Part shown: positions 36,523 through 63,559 of the stretch, one piece after another
Layout: each line of letters begins with the position of its first letter
Position numbering within the stretch: position 1 is the first letter of the stretch
Source of the DNA: Cheilinus undulatus
Lineage: Eukaryota > Chordata > Actinopteri > Labriformes > Labridae
Direction of reading: 5' to 3'
Length of the DNA: 64,000 nt
Assembly (NCBI RefSeq): GCF_018320785.1
Contig: NC_054885.1
Location: forward strand, 12,212,421-12,276,420
The notes under the pieces: generated by a model
The model's input: only the letters and a program-made list of their open reading frames with translations
What the model was told of the DNA's origin: nothing
Databases searched by the model: none
Program-made: the position numbers and the translations under genes

Positions 36523-38550
36523 CCCCAATTCCAAAAAAGCTGGGGCACTGTGTCAAATGCAAATAAAAACAGAATCAGACATTTTACCATTCCATAAAAA
36601 ATATTATCTTATTTTGAATTTGACAGATACCAGCAACACATCTCAAACAAGTAGGGACAGGGCAACACAAGGCTGGATAGTAAGTGGTACTGATGAAAAA
36701 CAGCTGGAGGAGCATTTTATAGCAAATTAGGTTAATTGACAACAGGTCAGAAACATGACTGGGTGTAAAAGAAGCATTTTGAAGAGGCAGATTCTCTCTG
36801 AAGTAAAGGTGGGCAGATGCTGTGAAAAACTGCGTCTAATTCCTCTGAGGCAAAGTGGAAAACTGTTCTGTGGTCAGTGAATTAAAATTTAAATTCTTTT
36901 TCAGAACAATGGACACCATGATCTACAGACTAAAGAGAAGAGGAAGCATCCAGCTTTTCATCAAGGCACGTGTGAAAAACCTGCATCTCTGATGTTATGT
37001 GTTGCATTGTTGCCTATGGAGTGGGCAGCTTACACATCTGGAAAGGCACCATCAATGCTGAAAAGTATACAGAGGCTTTAGAGCAGGGGTGTCAAACTCA
37101 AGGCCCAGGGGCCAAATCTGGCCCGTGGAACACTTATATCAGGACCGCAAGATCATATCATATTTGTACTATAATTGGCCCACCAGTATGAGGTCTGCAG
37201 ATGTCCTCCAGTGTAATAATGTAAACTTCAACTTGATTATTTAAAATATGCTTATTAAGCCACAAAAATCTGAAAAAGTAAAGAGTAAGAAAGAAAAGAA
37301 ATTAATTTGTGTTTTTATTTCATATTTTCAATTTTGCATCTCAAGATTACGACTCAAACTTATGATTTTGACTTTTCATATCATACTTTTACCTTTTCAA
37401 CTCATAATTTGGACATTATATGTCACATTTTTACATTTTAGATTCCCATTTTTAAATTTTAAGTCATATTTTGACCTTTTCAACTCCTTACTTTGTTTTT
37501 TTAATCCCATATTTTGACTTTTAAACTCATGATTTTAATTTTTCCCATATTTTGACATTTTAAATGAATACTTTTTACTTTCTTTTATCCTATTTTGACC
37601 TTTTACACTCCCAATTTTGAATTTAATTTAATATTTTGAATTCTAGCTCACACTTCAACACTTTCAACTCCTAAATTTGGCTTTTTAATCCTATAGTTTG
37701 ACCTATCAGACCTAAAGTTTCAGATTTTAAGTCATATTTTGAATTTTAAACTCATGATTTAAAATTAGATCTCATATTTTGACCTTTCAAACTTATGATT
37801 TCAACTTCCTCATTGCTATTTGCTCTTTAAAACATTATTTATTTATTTTTGATATCATGCTCTGATCTTTTGAACTAATAAGTTGGAATTCTTATCTCAG
37901 GTTTGAGCCTTTAAATTTATCATTTTTACTTTTTTTTAATTTCCAAATGATTTATCATCAGTGCTGGGGTTTTTCATATTTTATTACTGGTGAAAATGAG
38001 GTTGACAGTTATAGTTAAATGTTGACCCTTTCAGGCCCTCAGGTTAGACCTAAATCCAGAATCCGGTCCCTGCTGTGATTGAGTTTGACACCCCTGCTTT
38101 AGAGCGATATATGCTCCCACTGAGACAATGTCTCTTTCTGGAAAGGTCTTGCATATTCAATGACACGATGCCAAACCACAAGCCACATCCGTCACAACAG
38201 CATGGCTTCACAATAGAAGAGTCCAGGTGCTGAACTGGCCTGTCTGCAGTCCAGACCTTTCAACAAAAGAAAATATTTGGCACATCATAAAAGAAAAAAA
38301 TCCTCAAAGAAAACCTAGAACTGTTGAGCAGCTAGAATCCTACATCAGACATGAATGTGACAACATTCCTCTCCTAAAACTCCAACAACCAGTCTCCTCA
38401 TTTCTTAGACATGTACTGACTGTTGCTCTTTTTGGAGATGTGTTGCTGCCATCAAATTCAAAACCAGCCAATATTTTTTTGTTTCGACATCTGATATGTT
38501 AATGTTCTATTGTCGATAAAACATGGGTTTGTGAAATTTGCATGTTGCAG
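36523..38550 (+). mobile_element. Tc1/mariner-type element, copy E, split by a hAT
   Basis: Terminus ccccaattccaaaaaagctg at 36523. After the nested hAT the frame at 38227-38502 reads VLNWPVCSPDLSTKENIW and QRKPRTVEQLESYI, the DDE end of the transposase. The best-preserved copy of this family here, yet frames are broken. Confidence 0.75.
37084..38096. mobile_element. hAT nonautonomous element with perfect 8-bp duplication (1013 bp)
   Basis: Inverted ends caggggtgtcaaactcaagg and gagtttgacacccctg; flanks are exactly ctttagag on both sides (37076-37083 and 38097-38104). The core (about 37300-37950) is a pyrimidine-rich degenerate repeat (cttttcaactcatattttga type). No coding capacity. Confidence 0.92.
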
Positions 38551-38739
38551 TTCAGCGCCACCATCAGGATTGCAGGTGTTGCACAAGACAGTAAGGGTGA
38601 AGAGGAGGTGAGCCAGATTTCCATTCTAACCCTCACCTACAGTCATGAGCTTTGGGTAGTGATCAAAAGAATGAGACTGCTAATACAAGCTGAGACTCCT
38701 CAGGGTTGTGTCTGGGCTCAACCTTTGAGATAGGAAAGG

Positions 38740-39110
38740 AGTTTAGAAATCCAAGGGGAGCTCAAAGTAGAGCCGCTGCTTCTTTGCATGGAATAGAACC
38801 AGTTGATATGGTTTAGGAATATAATCAGGATGGCGTCGGGCCACTGTCTTGTGACGGCTGGCTGCTAAGAAGCATCCCCATAGCATGATGCTGCCACCAC
38901 CACCAAACATATCATCTTGTCTGATGGCCAAAAAGCACCATTTTGGTCTCATCGGCTTTGGAATCCCCCAGGTAAAGCAGGAAAGTGTCGCTTGGAAGAA
39001 GGATGCAGGGGTTGACTTGCTTAGCCTAGTAGCATCACAACCCATCCCCAGATAAGATTGATTCACCCAAAACCACATGAAAATGTTACCAAAGACCTGT
39101 AGAGAAGATT
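38740..39110 (-). mobile_element. Tc1-like transposase fragment
   Basis: Minus-strand frame reads [18 protein letters not shown], the glycine-rich block of Tc1 transposases; flanks are degraded. Confidence 0.65.
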
Positions 39111-40600
39111 CTGGCTAAAGTCGGTGAGATAATTTGGCTATTCAGGAAAATGTAAGGACATTTGTTTAGGTGTGAAAACACTATAAATGCTTTTGGTAGC
39201 CACCAGGTCACTGTTAGTTAAAAGTCTAGTCCAAACCCAAGTCTTAGTAGAATTCTTCATCACTTTGTGGTCCCGATGGCCCATTATTTTGTTCCGCTGG
39301 TTGTTTGCTGGTTAGGTAACTGTGTTTTTGAAGTTTAACAAGCCTTACCATCCTTTAAGGTCAAGCAGTCAGCTATGAACCATTTCATGTCTTTAGTCAC
39401 ACTCTCTGCTCCCTCAGAGACCCTCCCACACTGTCATGGTGTTTGACCCCTGTGTGTGTGTCTGAATGAGCGTGAGCATGCCACAGTGTGTGTTTGTCAC
39501 AGTCAACAGGCCTTCACACACACTTCCCCATTCTTATTTGAAGTCTGCGGGGGGTTGGGAGCTGCTCGGACATGAGCAGAAAACCAGGGATGCCACCTGG
39601 ATGCTGAATTTGGAGACGGTGTGCTGTTTAGAAGTAGAGCATCTGTGTGAGATTGACAGTAAGGCCAATGGGAAGTAATGTTGGAATACACATTGCTTAT
39701 AAGGAGTCACAGATGGATTAGGGCTGAAGAACAGGCATTTGGCTGCGAAGTGTTCCTTGAACCTGCAGAGTCACGAAAAATAGCAAGTTTAGACAAAAAA
39801 ACATGACTTTTTAGGCACCAAATTAGGAAAAAATTACGATTACAACTGCTCTCTTTTTTCTGAGGATTGTTTAAATCTGAAGACAGCCAATTGTTGTGCC
39901 TCAAAGCCATTCCTGGTATGATTTCACTTAAACAGGGGAGCAGATGACTCCCTGACTCAATAGTTAGCAGACGTAGCTGTGCAGTCGAATGCTGAGTCGG
40001 GGGGTTTTAGCAGCCAAGAGCTAAGTGGGTAAATGTGAAAAACAAACCACGCAGAGAGTGCGAGCCAGAGTTCACCTTTTTCTTTTCTCTGTCTCTCTTT
40101 TGTCACATTGAACAAACCTCATCTCACAGCGCTGAACTCATGTGAATTAAAGGAGTCAATATGAAGCCTCTGGAAAGCAGATGCACTGAATGTAGACACA
40201 ACATGGCACACAGGCTGGGTAAATAAATCCTCCTGGGTTCATGAGGTGGAGAGAAAAGTCAGAGAGTTCATAGTGATCTAGAGAGTCGGGTTTTATACTT
40301 TAAAAGGAGGACGTCATTCAAAGTTCAAACAGCTCCAATAGACCAAAGTATGGAACCCCAAGAGGACATGCATTCATGCAATTGATTTTTCTGTTTTCCT
40401 CTGATAATGAGAATTTTGTTTGTTTCCTAGAGATTTTGACCTATCTTATCACAGTATAATAGTTGTTTTTAGAGATCTTAAAAATGCATTCATTGTGGAA
40501 AAAAAGAGTAAAGTAAACCATCTTAATGTCTGCATAATTTTTCTGTGTATGTAATTTAATAAACTGAATGAATGGTCTATGTATTCTGCAGAAACTTCAT
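39111..40600. other. No gene seen
   Basis: Moderate base composition, few repeats. ORFs at 39466-39910 overlap on opposite strands without recognisable domains. Confidence 0.4.
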
Positions 40601-40614
40601 AGTTGTAATCAATG

Positions 40615-41805
40615 ACTAAAGGTTCCCAAGTGCACAGTGGCCTTCATCATTCTCAAATGGAAGAAGTTTGGCACAACCAGGACTCCTCCAAAAGCTGGTC
40701 CAGTCAAACTGAGCAATCAGGGAAAAGGGCCCTTGCAGGAGAGGTGACCGGTCACTCTGACTGAGCTCCATTCAGGCTCTGTGTGTGATCATCCCTCTGA
40801 AGTTCGGTGATGAATGACCTAAGCCTCAAAGAGTTATAGTGGATTATTGATCTTGGAACACTGCCAAAAATTTGTCCAAAAGTTGTCCAACTTTGGACCT
40901 GGATTACAGCCCCACCCAATGGCAAAAACTCAAGTTTTTAATAGCATTTGATCTTCATCTTGTCTTGAATGAGCAAAGAAAATTTCAAGTCGATCAGATA
41001 AAATCCCTTGGATGAGATCATTAAAATGTGAGGCCTGTCCATCAGCAAAAATGTGAAAATCTGACCTCTGACATCTGATTGCTAACTTCACGTTAATTTT
41101 AAAAGATGGTCCCAAGAGAGGCTTTTTTATCTAGTATTCAGACAGTGTTGCAGAAGGACAACCAGCACTGCATCCTCTATAGATCTGGGCTTTATGGCAG
41201 AGTGGAAAAGTGCAAAACACTTCAATGCCTGCTTAGCTTTCACACAGAGTTTTTTGCAAACTTCAAGTGGACTTTCCTGTTTATCTTGGGGACCAGCTCT
41301 AGGAAGGATCCTGGTTTTGCCAAACTTCTTCCATTTAAGAATTATGGAGTTTGTCTGGGCAACCAGCTTCATTACTCTTGGCTGTACCAAAAAAAGTAAA
41401 GTGGGTCTTAATACTGTCTGATGTACTAGTTGTACCATTTCTAGATTACAAAAAACGTCTCTTGGGACCATTCTCCAAAATTCACGTGAAGTTGGCAATC
41501 ATAAGCTAGAGGTCAAATTTTCACATTTTCGCCAATGGACAGTTTTCACATTTTAATGAACTCATCCAAGGGGTTTTATTTGATCGACTCAAGACTTTTT
41601 TTTTGCTTATTCTAGACAAGATGAAGATCAAATGCTATTAAAAACTTGGGCTTTTGCCATTGCGTGGGGCTGTAATCCAGGCCCAAAGTTGGACAACTTT
41701 TGGACAACTTTTTGGCAGTGTTCCAAGAACAATAATCCACTATAACTCCACATTACTGATGCCAAACATCACCAAACTTCAGAGGAATGATCACACATTG
41801 AGCAT
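40615..41805. repeat. Large inverted repeat (foldback) with Tc1 core
   Basis: Left arm about 40780-41120 and right arm about 41456-41801 are reverse complements over about 340 bases (ttatagtggattattg versus caataatccactataa; gatggtcccaagagag versus tctcttgggacca). The roughly 335-base spacer and the left flank (40615-40790) are Tc1 transposase fragments (ILKWKKFGKTRILPRAGP on minus). Confidence 0.82.
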
Positions 41806-44500
41806 GAATGCATTCATGCATCCAGTCTTTCATTTGGTCATAGCTACCTCTTTTGCCAACAGAAGTCTTCTGGTTACGATTTGTGTTTTAGTATTATAAA
41901 TAATATAGCCTTCTTGAGGCTTTTTTAAGTTCACTTTTTTCTCCATTCTTAACATTAACATTAGCATTTTTTTACCCTGTAATAGTTCACTTTATTGCAT
42001 ATTACACATTCCTAATTAAACTGAACATATGAAAAGCAGAATACTGCATATTTTTAATGGGTGTGTGTATTAGCTCTTTATCATGCATGCTTTAATCAAG
42101 GATGTGTGTTTGAGTGTATTTGCAGTGTACCTTTTTAGGTACTAATAAAGAAACCCTGAACCTTGTACAAGTAAAACTGATCTAAAGATTAAAAAAACAC
42201 AAACAAAGAAGTTTTAAGCACATCAGCTTCTTATGTCCTTATGAAAATAGCATTAGGTGTCCAGGTTATCACAAACATTCAGTTTTTCATCATTTCCTAC
42301 AACAACAAAAAAAAAATCAATAGACATTATCAGTAACAGTTTTCAGTTGGCATTAAAAACAAACAAGCCATTTTTTTCAATAACTTAAGATGTTTTGGCT
42401 GAATATGAGTTATTGGACACAATTAGCATTACCAGTGTATCTACAGGAGGTTGTGGAAATACGAAAACAATATCTACATGACCTTTTTGTCCTTTTTGTG
42501 GCTGATTGACTTGATTGTTTTGTCCCTTTTGTTCCTGCCAAAAGAACGTTTAAAAGCGAAAAATGCAGACGGCTAGTAAGTGAAAATATGTTGTAGGTGG
42601 ATGTTTCATCAGTCCTCAAAAAATAATTAGGATTGATTCTAAAAAGAAAGTTGGAGAGAGACAGAAATGGGTAGATGCCCAATGAGTCTATGTTTACACT
42701 TTTGGCCATTTATTTGCACAAAAATGGGTTTTTGGGTGCCTGAAATTGAAAGGTTCTGAAAATTCTGAGCACAACAATTGAAAATGCCACCTATTTTCAT
42801 GTAAACTGGCAATACGGTAACCTTGCAGATAATAGAATGGTTAGAGTTGATGTCTGTCATCAGACATGCCAGCATGCAACATTAGAGACAAGTTTTGTCT
42901 TTCTGATTGGCCCATAATGAATGTGGCAGACAGGTTTGTCCAGTCACCCTCCAAAAATTCTTTTGAAAGGCTCTGCTCTCCCCAAACACCATGTATGGGC
43001 TGTCGCCCAGAAAAATGTGAAATATATCCCATGCGATGGATATGGGCAACAGGCTATCCAGCAGGTTAGCAATACGAAATTCCCTCTGAAAACAGAGATT
43101 TAAGCCAGGCATAGACTGTGCGATTTCAAGCCATGACCATCACTCAAGATTTATGTGCTCACACTATATGGCCTGATGGTGGTGCATGACCTGAGTGCTC
43201 ACACTGCTGAGGTTGAATTCAAATCTAGTCATATCTTCTCTCTCTTCCTCTTTCTTTTTATTACACTAACAAAAGATGTTGCCCTCCATATTAACTGGAG
43301 GCATATTTTCCTGCCTGTTTATTTCCTTTATCCTAGAAAGTCATTCCTGCTGTTTTCATGATGATTAAAGACGTTGTCTGACAGTTTACAAGGGAAAAAA
43401 ATGCCCAAAAGTTGAGGATTCTGCTCGTAGCTCTGCTCTCACTGTGGGAGTGTGTGCAGTCATATGACCAAAATATCAACCCATTCGACCAGTCGGGAGT
43501 AGCTAGTCTGGACATACAGTAGTTGGGTCATGGTGAGCATCATGACCCCCTGTATAATACGTAACAATTGACACATGATCGGATTGAAAGTTGGAGCAGT
43601 TCCCAAGTGAGTCTTGCGACTTAAAATTTGAGTCGGATGAAATTCGCACAGTGTATCTCCAGCTTTACATTCATTTATTTTACAGCTCCAGCCAACAGCC
43701 ATGTTTAAGTACATGGACTACAACAAAAATTGCAGATTTGTGAGTTCTGTCACTTGGAGTTGTAACCCACCATATCGTTCGTCCAGAAAACTTCTGAGTT
43801 AGCTGTTTTTGTATGTTACTACTGCACCATTTTGCGGAATGAGGCATGTGAGCATGCGTTTGTTGTTTCATTACAAAGCCATAACACCAACTGCTGTCCA
43901 GCACTTTCAGTCATTTTTGCCAATCTATGTGGACGGCTGTAATAAACAAATTCCCTTCTGAATGCAGAACTATTTGAAACTGATATAGAAATACAATTTA
44001 GTTGTCATCACACCATTTCCATGTATATGTAGCCTCACATCCAGAGCTGAAATACAGGTGTGTCACAAGCTGGTACAAACACAAGTAACACTTAGGGTGC
44101 ACGAAACTAGCACACATGCACACTTTTCTGACCTTGAAGTTAAACACTGCATGATCCTGAGAAGTCGCTGACGTTCTGATCCTCTTTAAAACCACCCAGC
44201 CATCATAATACATCATTATGTATCTCAGCCCTGCTGTGTTTGCAGTATTTGTATAAAAAAGAATAGGAAGGGATAAGAGTTATAAATAGAAAACATAGCA
44301 TGACAGGTAGCAGGTGTATTATATTTAGATAGCACCTTTTTAAATGTAAAAGCTTTCAAATGAAGCATCTTCTCTTTGTTTTCATGATGGTTGTTCCAGT
44401 GTTCACAATGAGTTAAATATAATTAAATATGCTAGAAGAGAGGCTAGTGCTGTTTTAGGGAGCCAATAAATGATATCAGGCAATGGTTCTGACAATCTAC
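41806..44500. other. No gene seen
   Basis: AT-rich intergenic sequence between the converging genes. Many 60-80 codon ORFs overlap in several frames, none recognisable. Confidence 0.4.
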
Positions 44501-45068
44501 ACAACTTTATCTTCCTAACACTGAGCCCTCTGTGTGTTAGTTCAATAACACATGGAAATACCACAAATTTCAGTCACATTTTCTTGTTGCTGATGATTGT
44601 CCATTCACAATAAAAGAGTCTTCAATGCACCAGAAGAATCCTGTCCATGTTCTGCTGAATGCACTTTGTAGTCCAGTCTGAAAGTCTTGCAGCAACAACC
44701 TTGTCTTTTTTAATCCCGGCAAGATATTCTGTGTCCACTTTCCAGTGCAGTTTCTCTCTGTTGATATCAAAACAATGTTTCCAGGAGAGTTTAGAAATTG
44801 CACTTTGTTCCACAGCTCTACAGCGGTTCTGTTCCACTTGACAGTCTTCAGGTTCCACATCACTGTAGAGGCAGGTCAACCTTTTATTTTTATCCCATCT
44901 TCCTCTTACCGTCCACACAGGTGTAGTTACAGGTTCACTATACAGTCATTAGTAGTGTTACGGAGGAGATCTCTCACAGGACGAGCGGGTTACCAACAGG
45001 TGAATACACACGTACATGAAGGGAGTCACTCTGCTACACATCTGGATCAGAAAGTTCACTTTGTGGCC
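44500..45068 (-). other. pdgfb: Candidate noncoding last exon (3'UTR) of pdgfb
   Basis: A strong acceptor (tgtttttctttcag) ends at 45069 on the minus strand and could receive the donor at 47382. A minus-strand AATAAA occurs at about 44884-44890. Several overlapping frames are open across 44570-45140 on both strands without a recognisable domain. In mammalian PDGFB the last exon is untranslated. The link is inference from splice signals; the end given is arbitrary. Confidence 0.28.
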
Positions 45069-45744
45069 CTGAAAGAAAAACACAAGGGTTCAGTCTATGG
45101 AGGTCAGCATAGACATGGTGAAGTAATGATAATCTCTTTGTAAACCCAAATACTAACCATTACTTGAAAACAATACTTTTAATGCCTTATCAGAATAGAT
45201 GACCATTTGCAAAAAAACAAAGGCAATTTTTTCTAGTCATTTTTAAAATCTATAATCAGGGTTAAAGGAGTAGGTGTCAAAATGATTTACAGAACTCAGC
45301 TAAAATAAGGGATGTTCCTAGGCAAGTAATTTCAAATTCAACCTTAGACTAATTGACCAGTATAGAATTTAGAAAACACTCAGTAAACAGTTGTAACTGA
45401 GCACAACTTATTAAAATTCTATGCTGGTAAATGATGGAATTTGGCTAGCCAAATGTGAACATTAGCATTGCTAGTACCTACAACCATTGGTGCTCTTTGC
45501 TGGGGAACATCTAAAAACCTGTGATCGATGTGGTATAACATTGCTCCGGTCGATAAACCAGTTTAACCCAACACAGCCACCCAGGTATATTTACAGTCAC
45601 CAAAGCATTTACTGAGAACTTTTTGACTGACTAATTTTTAACAATAATTTTTATTTAGCTATCACTTTAACATTTTTCTGCAGTTTCTTACTGCCAATAT
45701 TGTTCTATACTCATTTCAAAAGTGACTGATTTTACTTGAGTGTC

Positions 45745-46480
45745 TATCAGAGGCAGAAAAGCACACAACTGTGGTTTCATTTTACTACAGAAAAAGTACT
45801 GGTCTGTAAATCTACTCAAGAAAAAGTAAAAAGTGTTTAATATAAAGTTTACTTTTAGTACTGAGTACTTGGAAGCTACTGATGAGTTTTACAGTAAAAT
45901 ATAATCTTTTCTTATGACAAGAAAAAACAAGAGAATAGGCCTCCAACCAGGTCATTCAGATAAAGACACACCTCTGTAATAAAGTAAAAAATACCCAGAA
46001 AAATTGACAGTGTTAATTAAACCCATATGAAGTTAGATTTAACACTAAAATGCCCTTTTGGATCATCTAAAATCCAAGGTGGGGATTCTAACTCAGTGGA
46101 TAACTTCTCCCATGGTGAAAATGTGTCTCATATCAAAAACAACAACAATCCACAGGAAACATGACCAGAAGAACTTAAAACTTGTGGATCAACACTGTAA
46201 AATAACTACAGCACTGATAAAAATTCACTCAAAATGGAGTTAAAATTACAATTTGGGAGCTAAAATTAACTACAAATGAGATTTCTGTGTACAACTGCTG
46301 TTATGGGATGTAATGTATAATCATTCTCCCGCTTTGTGCTACTGTGTATTCAACAGAGATGGAAAGTAAGTAATTACATTTATTCAAGTTATTGTAATTG
46401 AGCAGATTTTTTTTAACTTGTACTTTTTCAGTTGTTTTTTTAAAAAAAAACAATTTTACCTTTATTTGAGTATATTTCAG
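45745..46480 (+). repeat. Nonautonomous DNA element, copy 2 (tactcaagtaaaag family)
   Basis: Same order of blocks as 14255-14960 (cagaggcagaaaagca; tggatcaacactgtaaaa; gctttgtgctactgtg). Confidence 0.6.
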
Positions 46481-46489
46481 GGGATTTCA

Positions 46490-46890
46490 GGTACTTCACT
46501 ATATCTTATAAAGCATGAAGTACTGAGTAAAAATTAAACAATAAAAGCCAAAATAAGAAGGTCCAAGCTTTCTGTCCACAAGTAGAGAATGATCAGTAGT
46601 TTGACTTTCACAACATATGGCTGTCAGTAGCACATAACGAGAGATTGATTCCAGGTTTCATGACAAAATCCCAGTAGCATTCTACCTTTAGGTTTAGTCA
46701 CACCTCATAATAAACAACCTAATAGAGATGCTTATGCTTTTGTATTCCCTGGGTATCAAAGGGAACTACTCAGTACTCTGAGTAAACTTTAAATTACTTA
46801 CTTTTTACTTTTACTTGAGTAGATTTATAGACCAGTACTTTTACTTGACCTTGAGTAAATTTTAAACAAAGTAAATGCACTTTTCCTTCA
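46490..46890 (-). repeat. Inverted partial copy of the same element
   Basis: acttttacttgagtagattt and tatagaccagtacttttact are reverse complements of aaatctactcaagaaaaagt and aaaagtactggtctgta at 45787-45825, making a roughly 1.1-kb inverted arrangement. Confidence 0.6.
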
Positions 46891-46929
46891 TATGCAAGGA
46901 CTGTAAATTGACTGAAAAACGGACAAAAT

Positions 46930-47200
46930 TTGACACTTTGTGTGTGTGATCTCATTTCCTGTGGATTTTAGAGGATAGTCCCAAAAGGAATTTTTGTTTG
47001 TCTAGTCATGATACATATGTGTACCAAGGTTCATGCATGCTGCTCAAACTTGTTGACGGGGCTCCTGATTACCAGGTTTTGGGGCCCCGTTTGGGCCATT
47101 TTTTGAGTGAGATGAATGGAACCACCATAACCTGAAAATTTTCACCAGGATCTAACAAGCCGTCAAATTTGGTGAGTTCTGGAGCATGATAAGGCCCCCA
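46930..47200. repeat. Probable dispersed fish repeat fragment
   Basis: Sequence with ggttttggggccccgtttggg and caagccgtcaaatttggtga looks like a dispersed fish repeat, possibly related to the family at 17640. Only one copy in this window, so uncertain. It lies within the proposed last pdgfb intron. Confidence 0.3.
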
Positions 47201-47388
47201 AAATGCATTTGATTTGCCAGAAATTAACAAAAATAAGGAGCTTTAAATTAAGTTTATAGTGAATTACATTCAGTGAATTAGAATAAGAGGTGAAATAATA
47301 AACCTTATTTGAACATTTCATTTTTTAAATCAAACTTCACCTGTTAGAACGCTCACATCTTAAGCACTAGATTCAGCTTACCTTACTT

Positions 47389-62154
<14,766 letters not shown>

Positions 62155-62400
62155 CTTGCTGCCCAGCCTCGAGCCTCTTCGACGGACCGGGCATTTATGG
62201 AAGCGCGAGAGTCCCTCTCTCCTCAGCACTGCGCGCGTGGGGACAGCGGCTCGCCCTGCGGAACTGCGCGCGCGTAGACGGCTCCTCTCTCTTTCTCACT
62301 GTCGTCTCTCTGCAGCAGCAGATATCCGAAAAAGGAGAAGAAACAGACGAAGAAGATGAAAGTGCTCGTGCACGGTAAGCAACGAAGTTTCAAGTGTTAA
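62155..62400 (-). promoter_or_regulatory. pdgfb: pdgfb 5' flanking/5'UTR region, GC-rich
   Basis: About 200 bases upstream of the pdgfb ATG are much richer in G+C and CpG (repeated gcgcg) than the rest of the window, as expected for a 5'UTR/promoter CpG patch. No convincing TATA box or start site could be fixed. Confidence 0.45.
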
Positions 62401-62829
62401 AAAAGCTCCTTATAAAATGATAAAAATCCAAGTTTTTTGTTCTTCAAAGTGATGTTCAGTCTCTTCTTGCGCACAACCTAGCTTAAACGCACGTTTTCGG
62501 CTAAAAGCGAAAAAACAAAGCAACACATTCACTAAAAAAGATGAATTCACGACATTTCCAAACATCAAAGGTCCAAATTTGACACCATGAAACTCTCCAG
62601 GTTGCTCACAAAGTAAGACAACTTTAAATTATTCCTCCTGTTTTGGAAAAATAGGTTAAAATCCACTCCAGACCTCTATTTTTAACCGTGATGTTTCCAA
62701 AAGTATAAAAAGTCGCTGGTCAGCTCGGTTGTTGGCGTCCTCTTCTTCCAAGGAGTCTTATCAATAAGCAGAGCTCTGTGTGGCTCGGTGCCCCAGCCCT
62801 GGACCTGCCTGATTACGCAGCGCTGATGG

Positions 62830-62862
62830 TGATGGTGCTTGGTGGTGGTGGTGGTGAGGGTG
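62830..62862. repeat. (GGT)n microsatellite upstream of pdgfb
   Basis: Interrupted ggtggtggtggt run; the ORF reading His on the minus strand is a by-product. Confidence 0.6.
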
Positions 62863-63559
62863 AGAGCAGATCTCCAAGAGTCTGCTGCTGTTGGCTTGCT
62901 CCTCAGTATCTCTCTCCCGCCCCCTGCCTGAAGAATGGGTGATAATCTGCACACAAAGGGTCTGCAAAGGCCTCACACCAGCAGCTCTGAGCAATATTTC
63001 CTCTGTAGTGAATCATTAATGCAGATATTTCTGAGGGCTGGGCCAACATGTGGGTTTGTCTGTTGATCTCAATTCTGTTTTCTCACCGCATGATCTGAAA
63101 GTCTATCAGATCTGACCATAGAAATGTCAGCGCTAAAGAGCAATGGTCATAAAGTGATTCGGGTCTTCTTTCAAAGTATTTCTTCAGGCCTTAGAACAGT
63201 TTCATATATTTCAAAGAGAATTATTAGCCTATAACTTTTTTCAGCTCTATTTCAGATATAGATTTTTTACCAAAACAAGTGAACAGGTTTTATTTATTAT
63301 TCCTTTGAGACCATAAATATGCAGAGAAAAAATACAATGATGTATATCAGGTATATTTTTGATTTAATTCCCCACAGCTGTTACAAACACCCAAACCACT
63401 GAAAGAGAAAAAAACTGGATTGGTTTAATGTTTGTTCGATCAGGGAACAGCATATCCTCCTGAGACCTGAGCCTTTGTTTGGAGAGTTTTTTTTTTTTCT
63501 CCCACTTATTTGGGATAAATACAGTCAGATAAGTTAAAATACCAGTCTTGTCGCTGATC

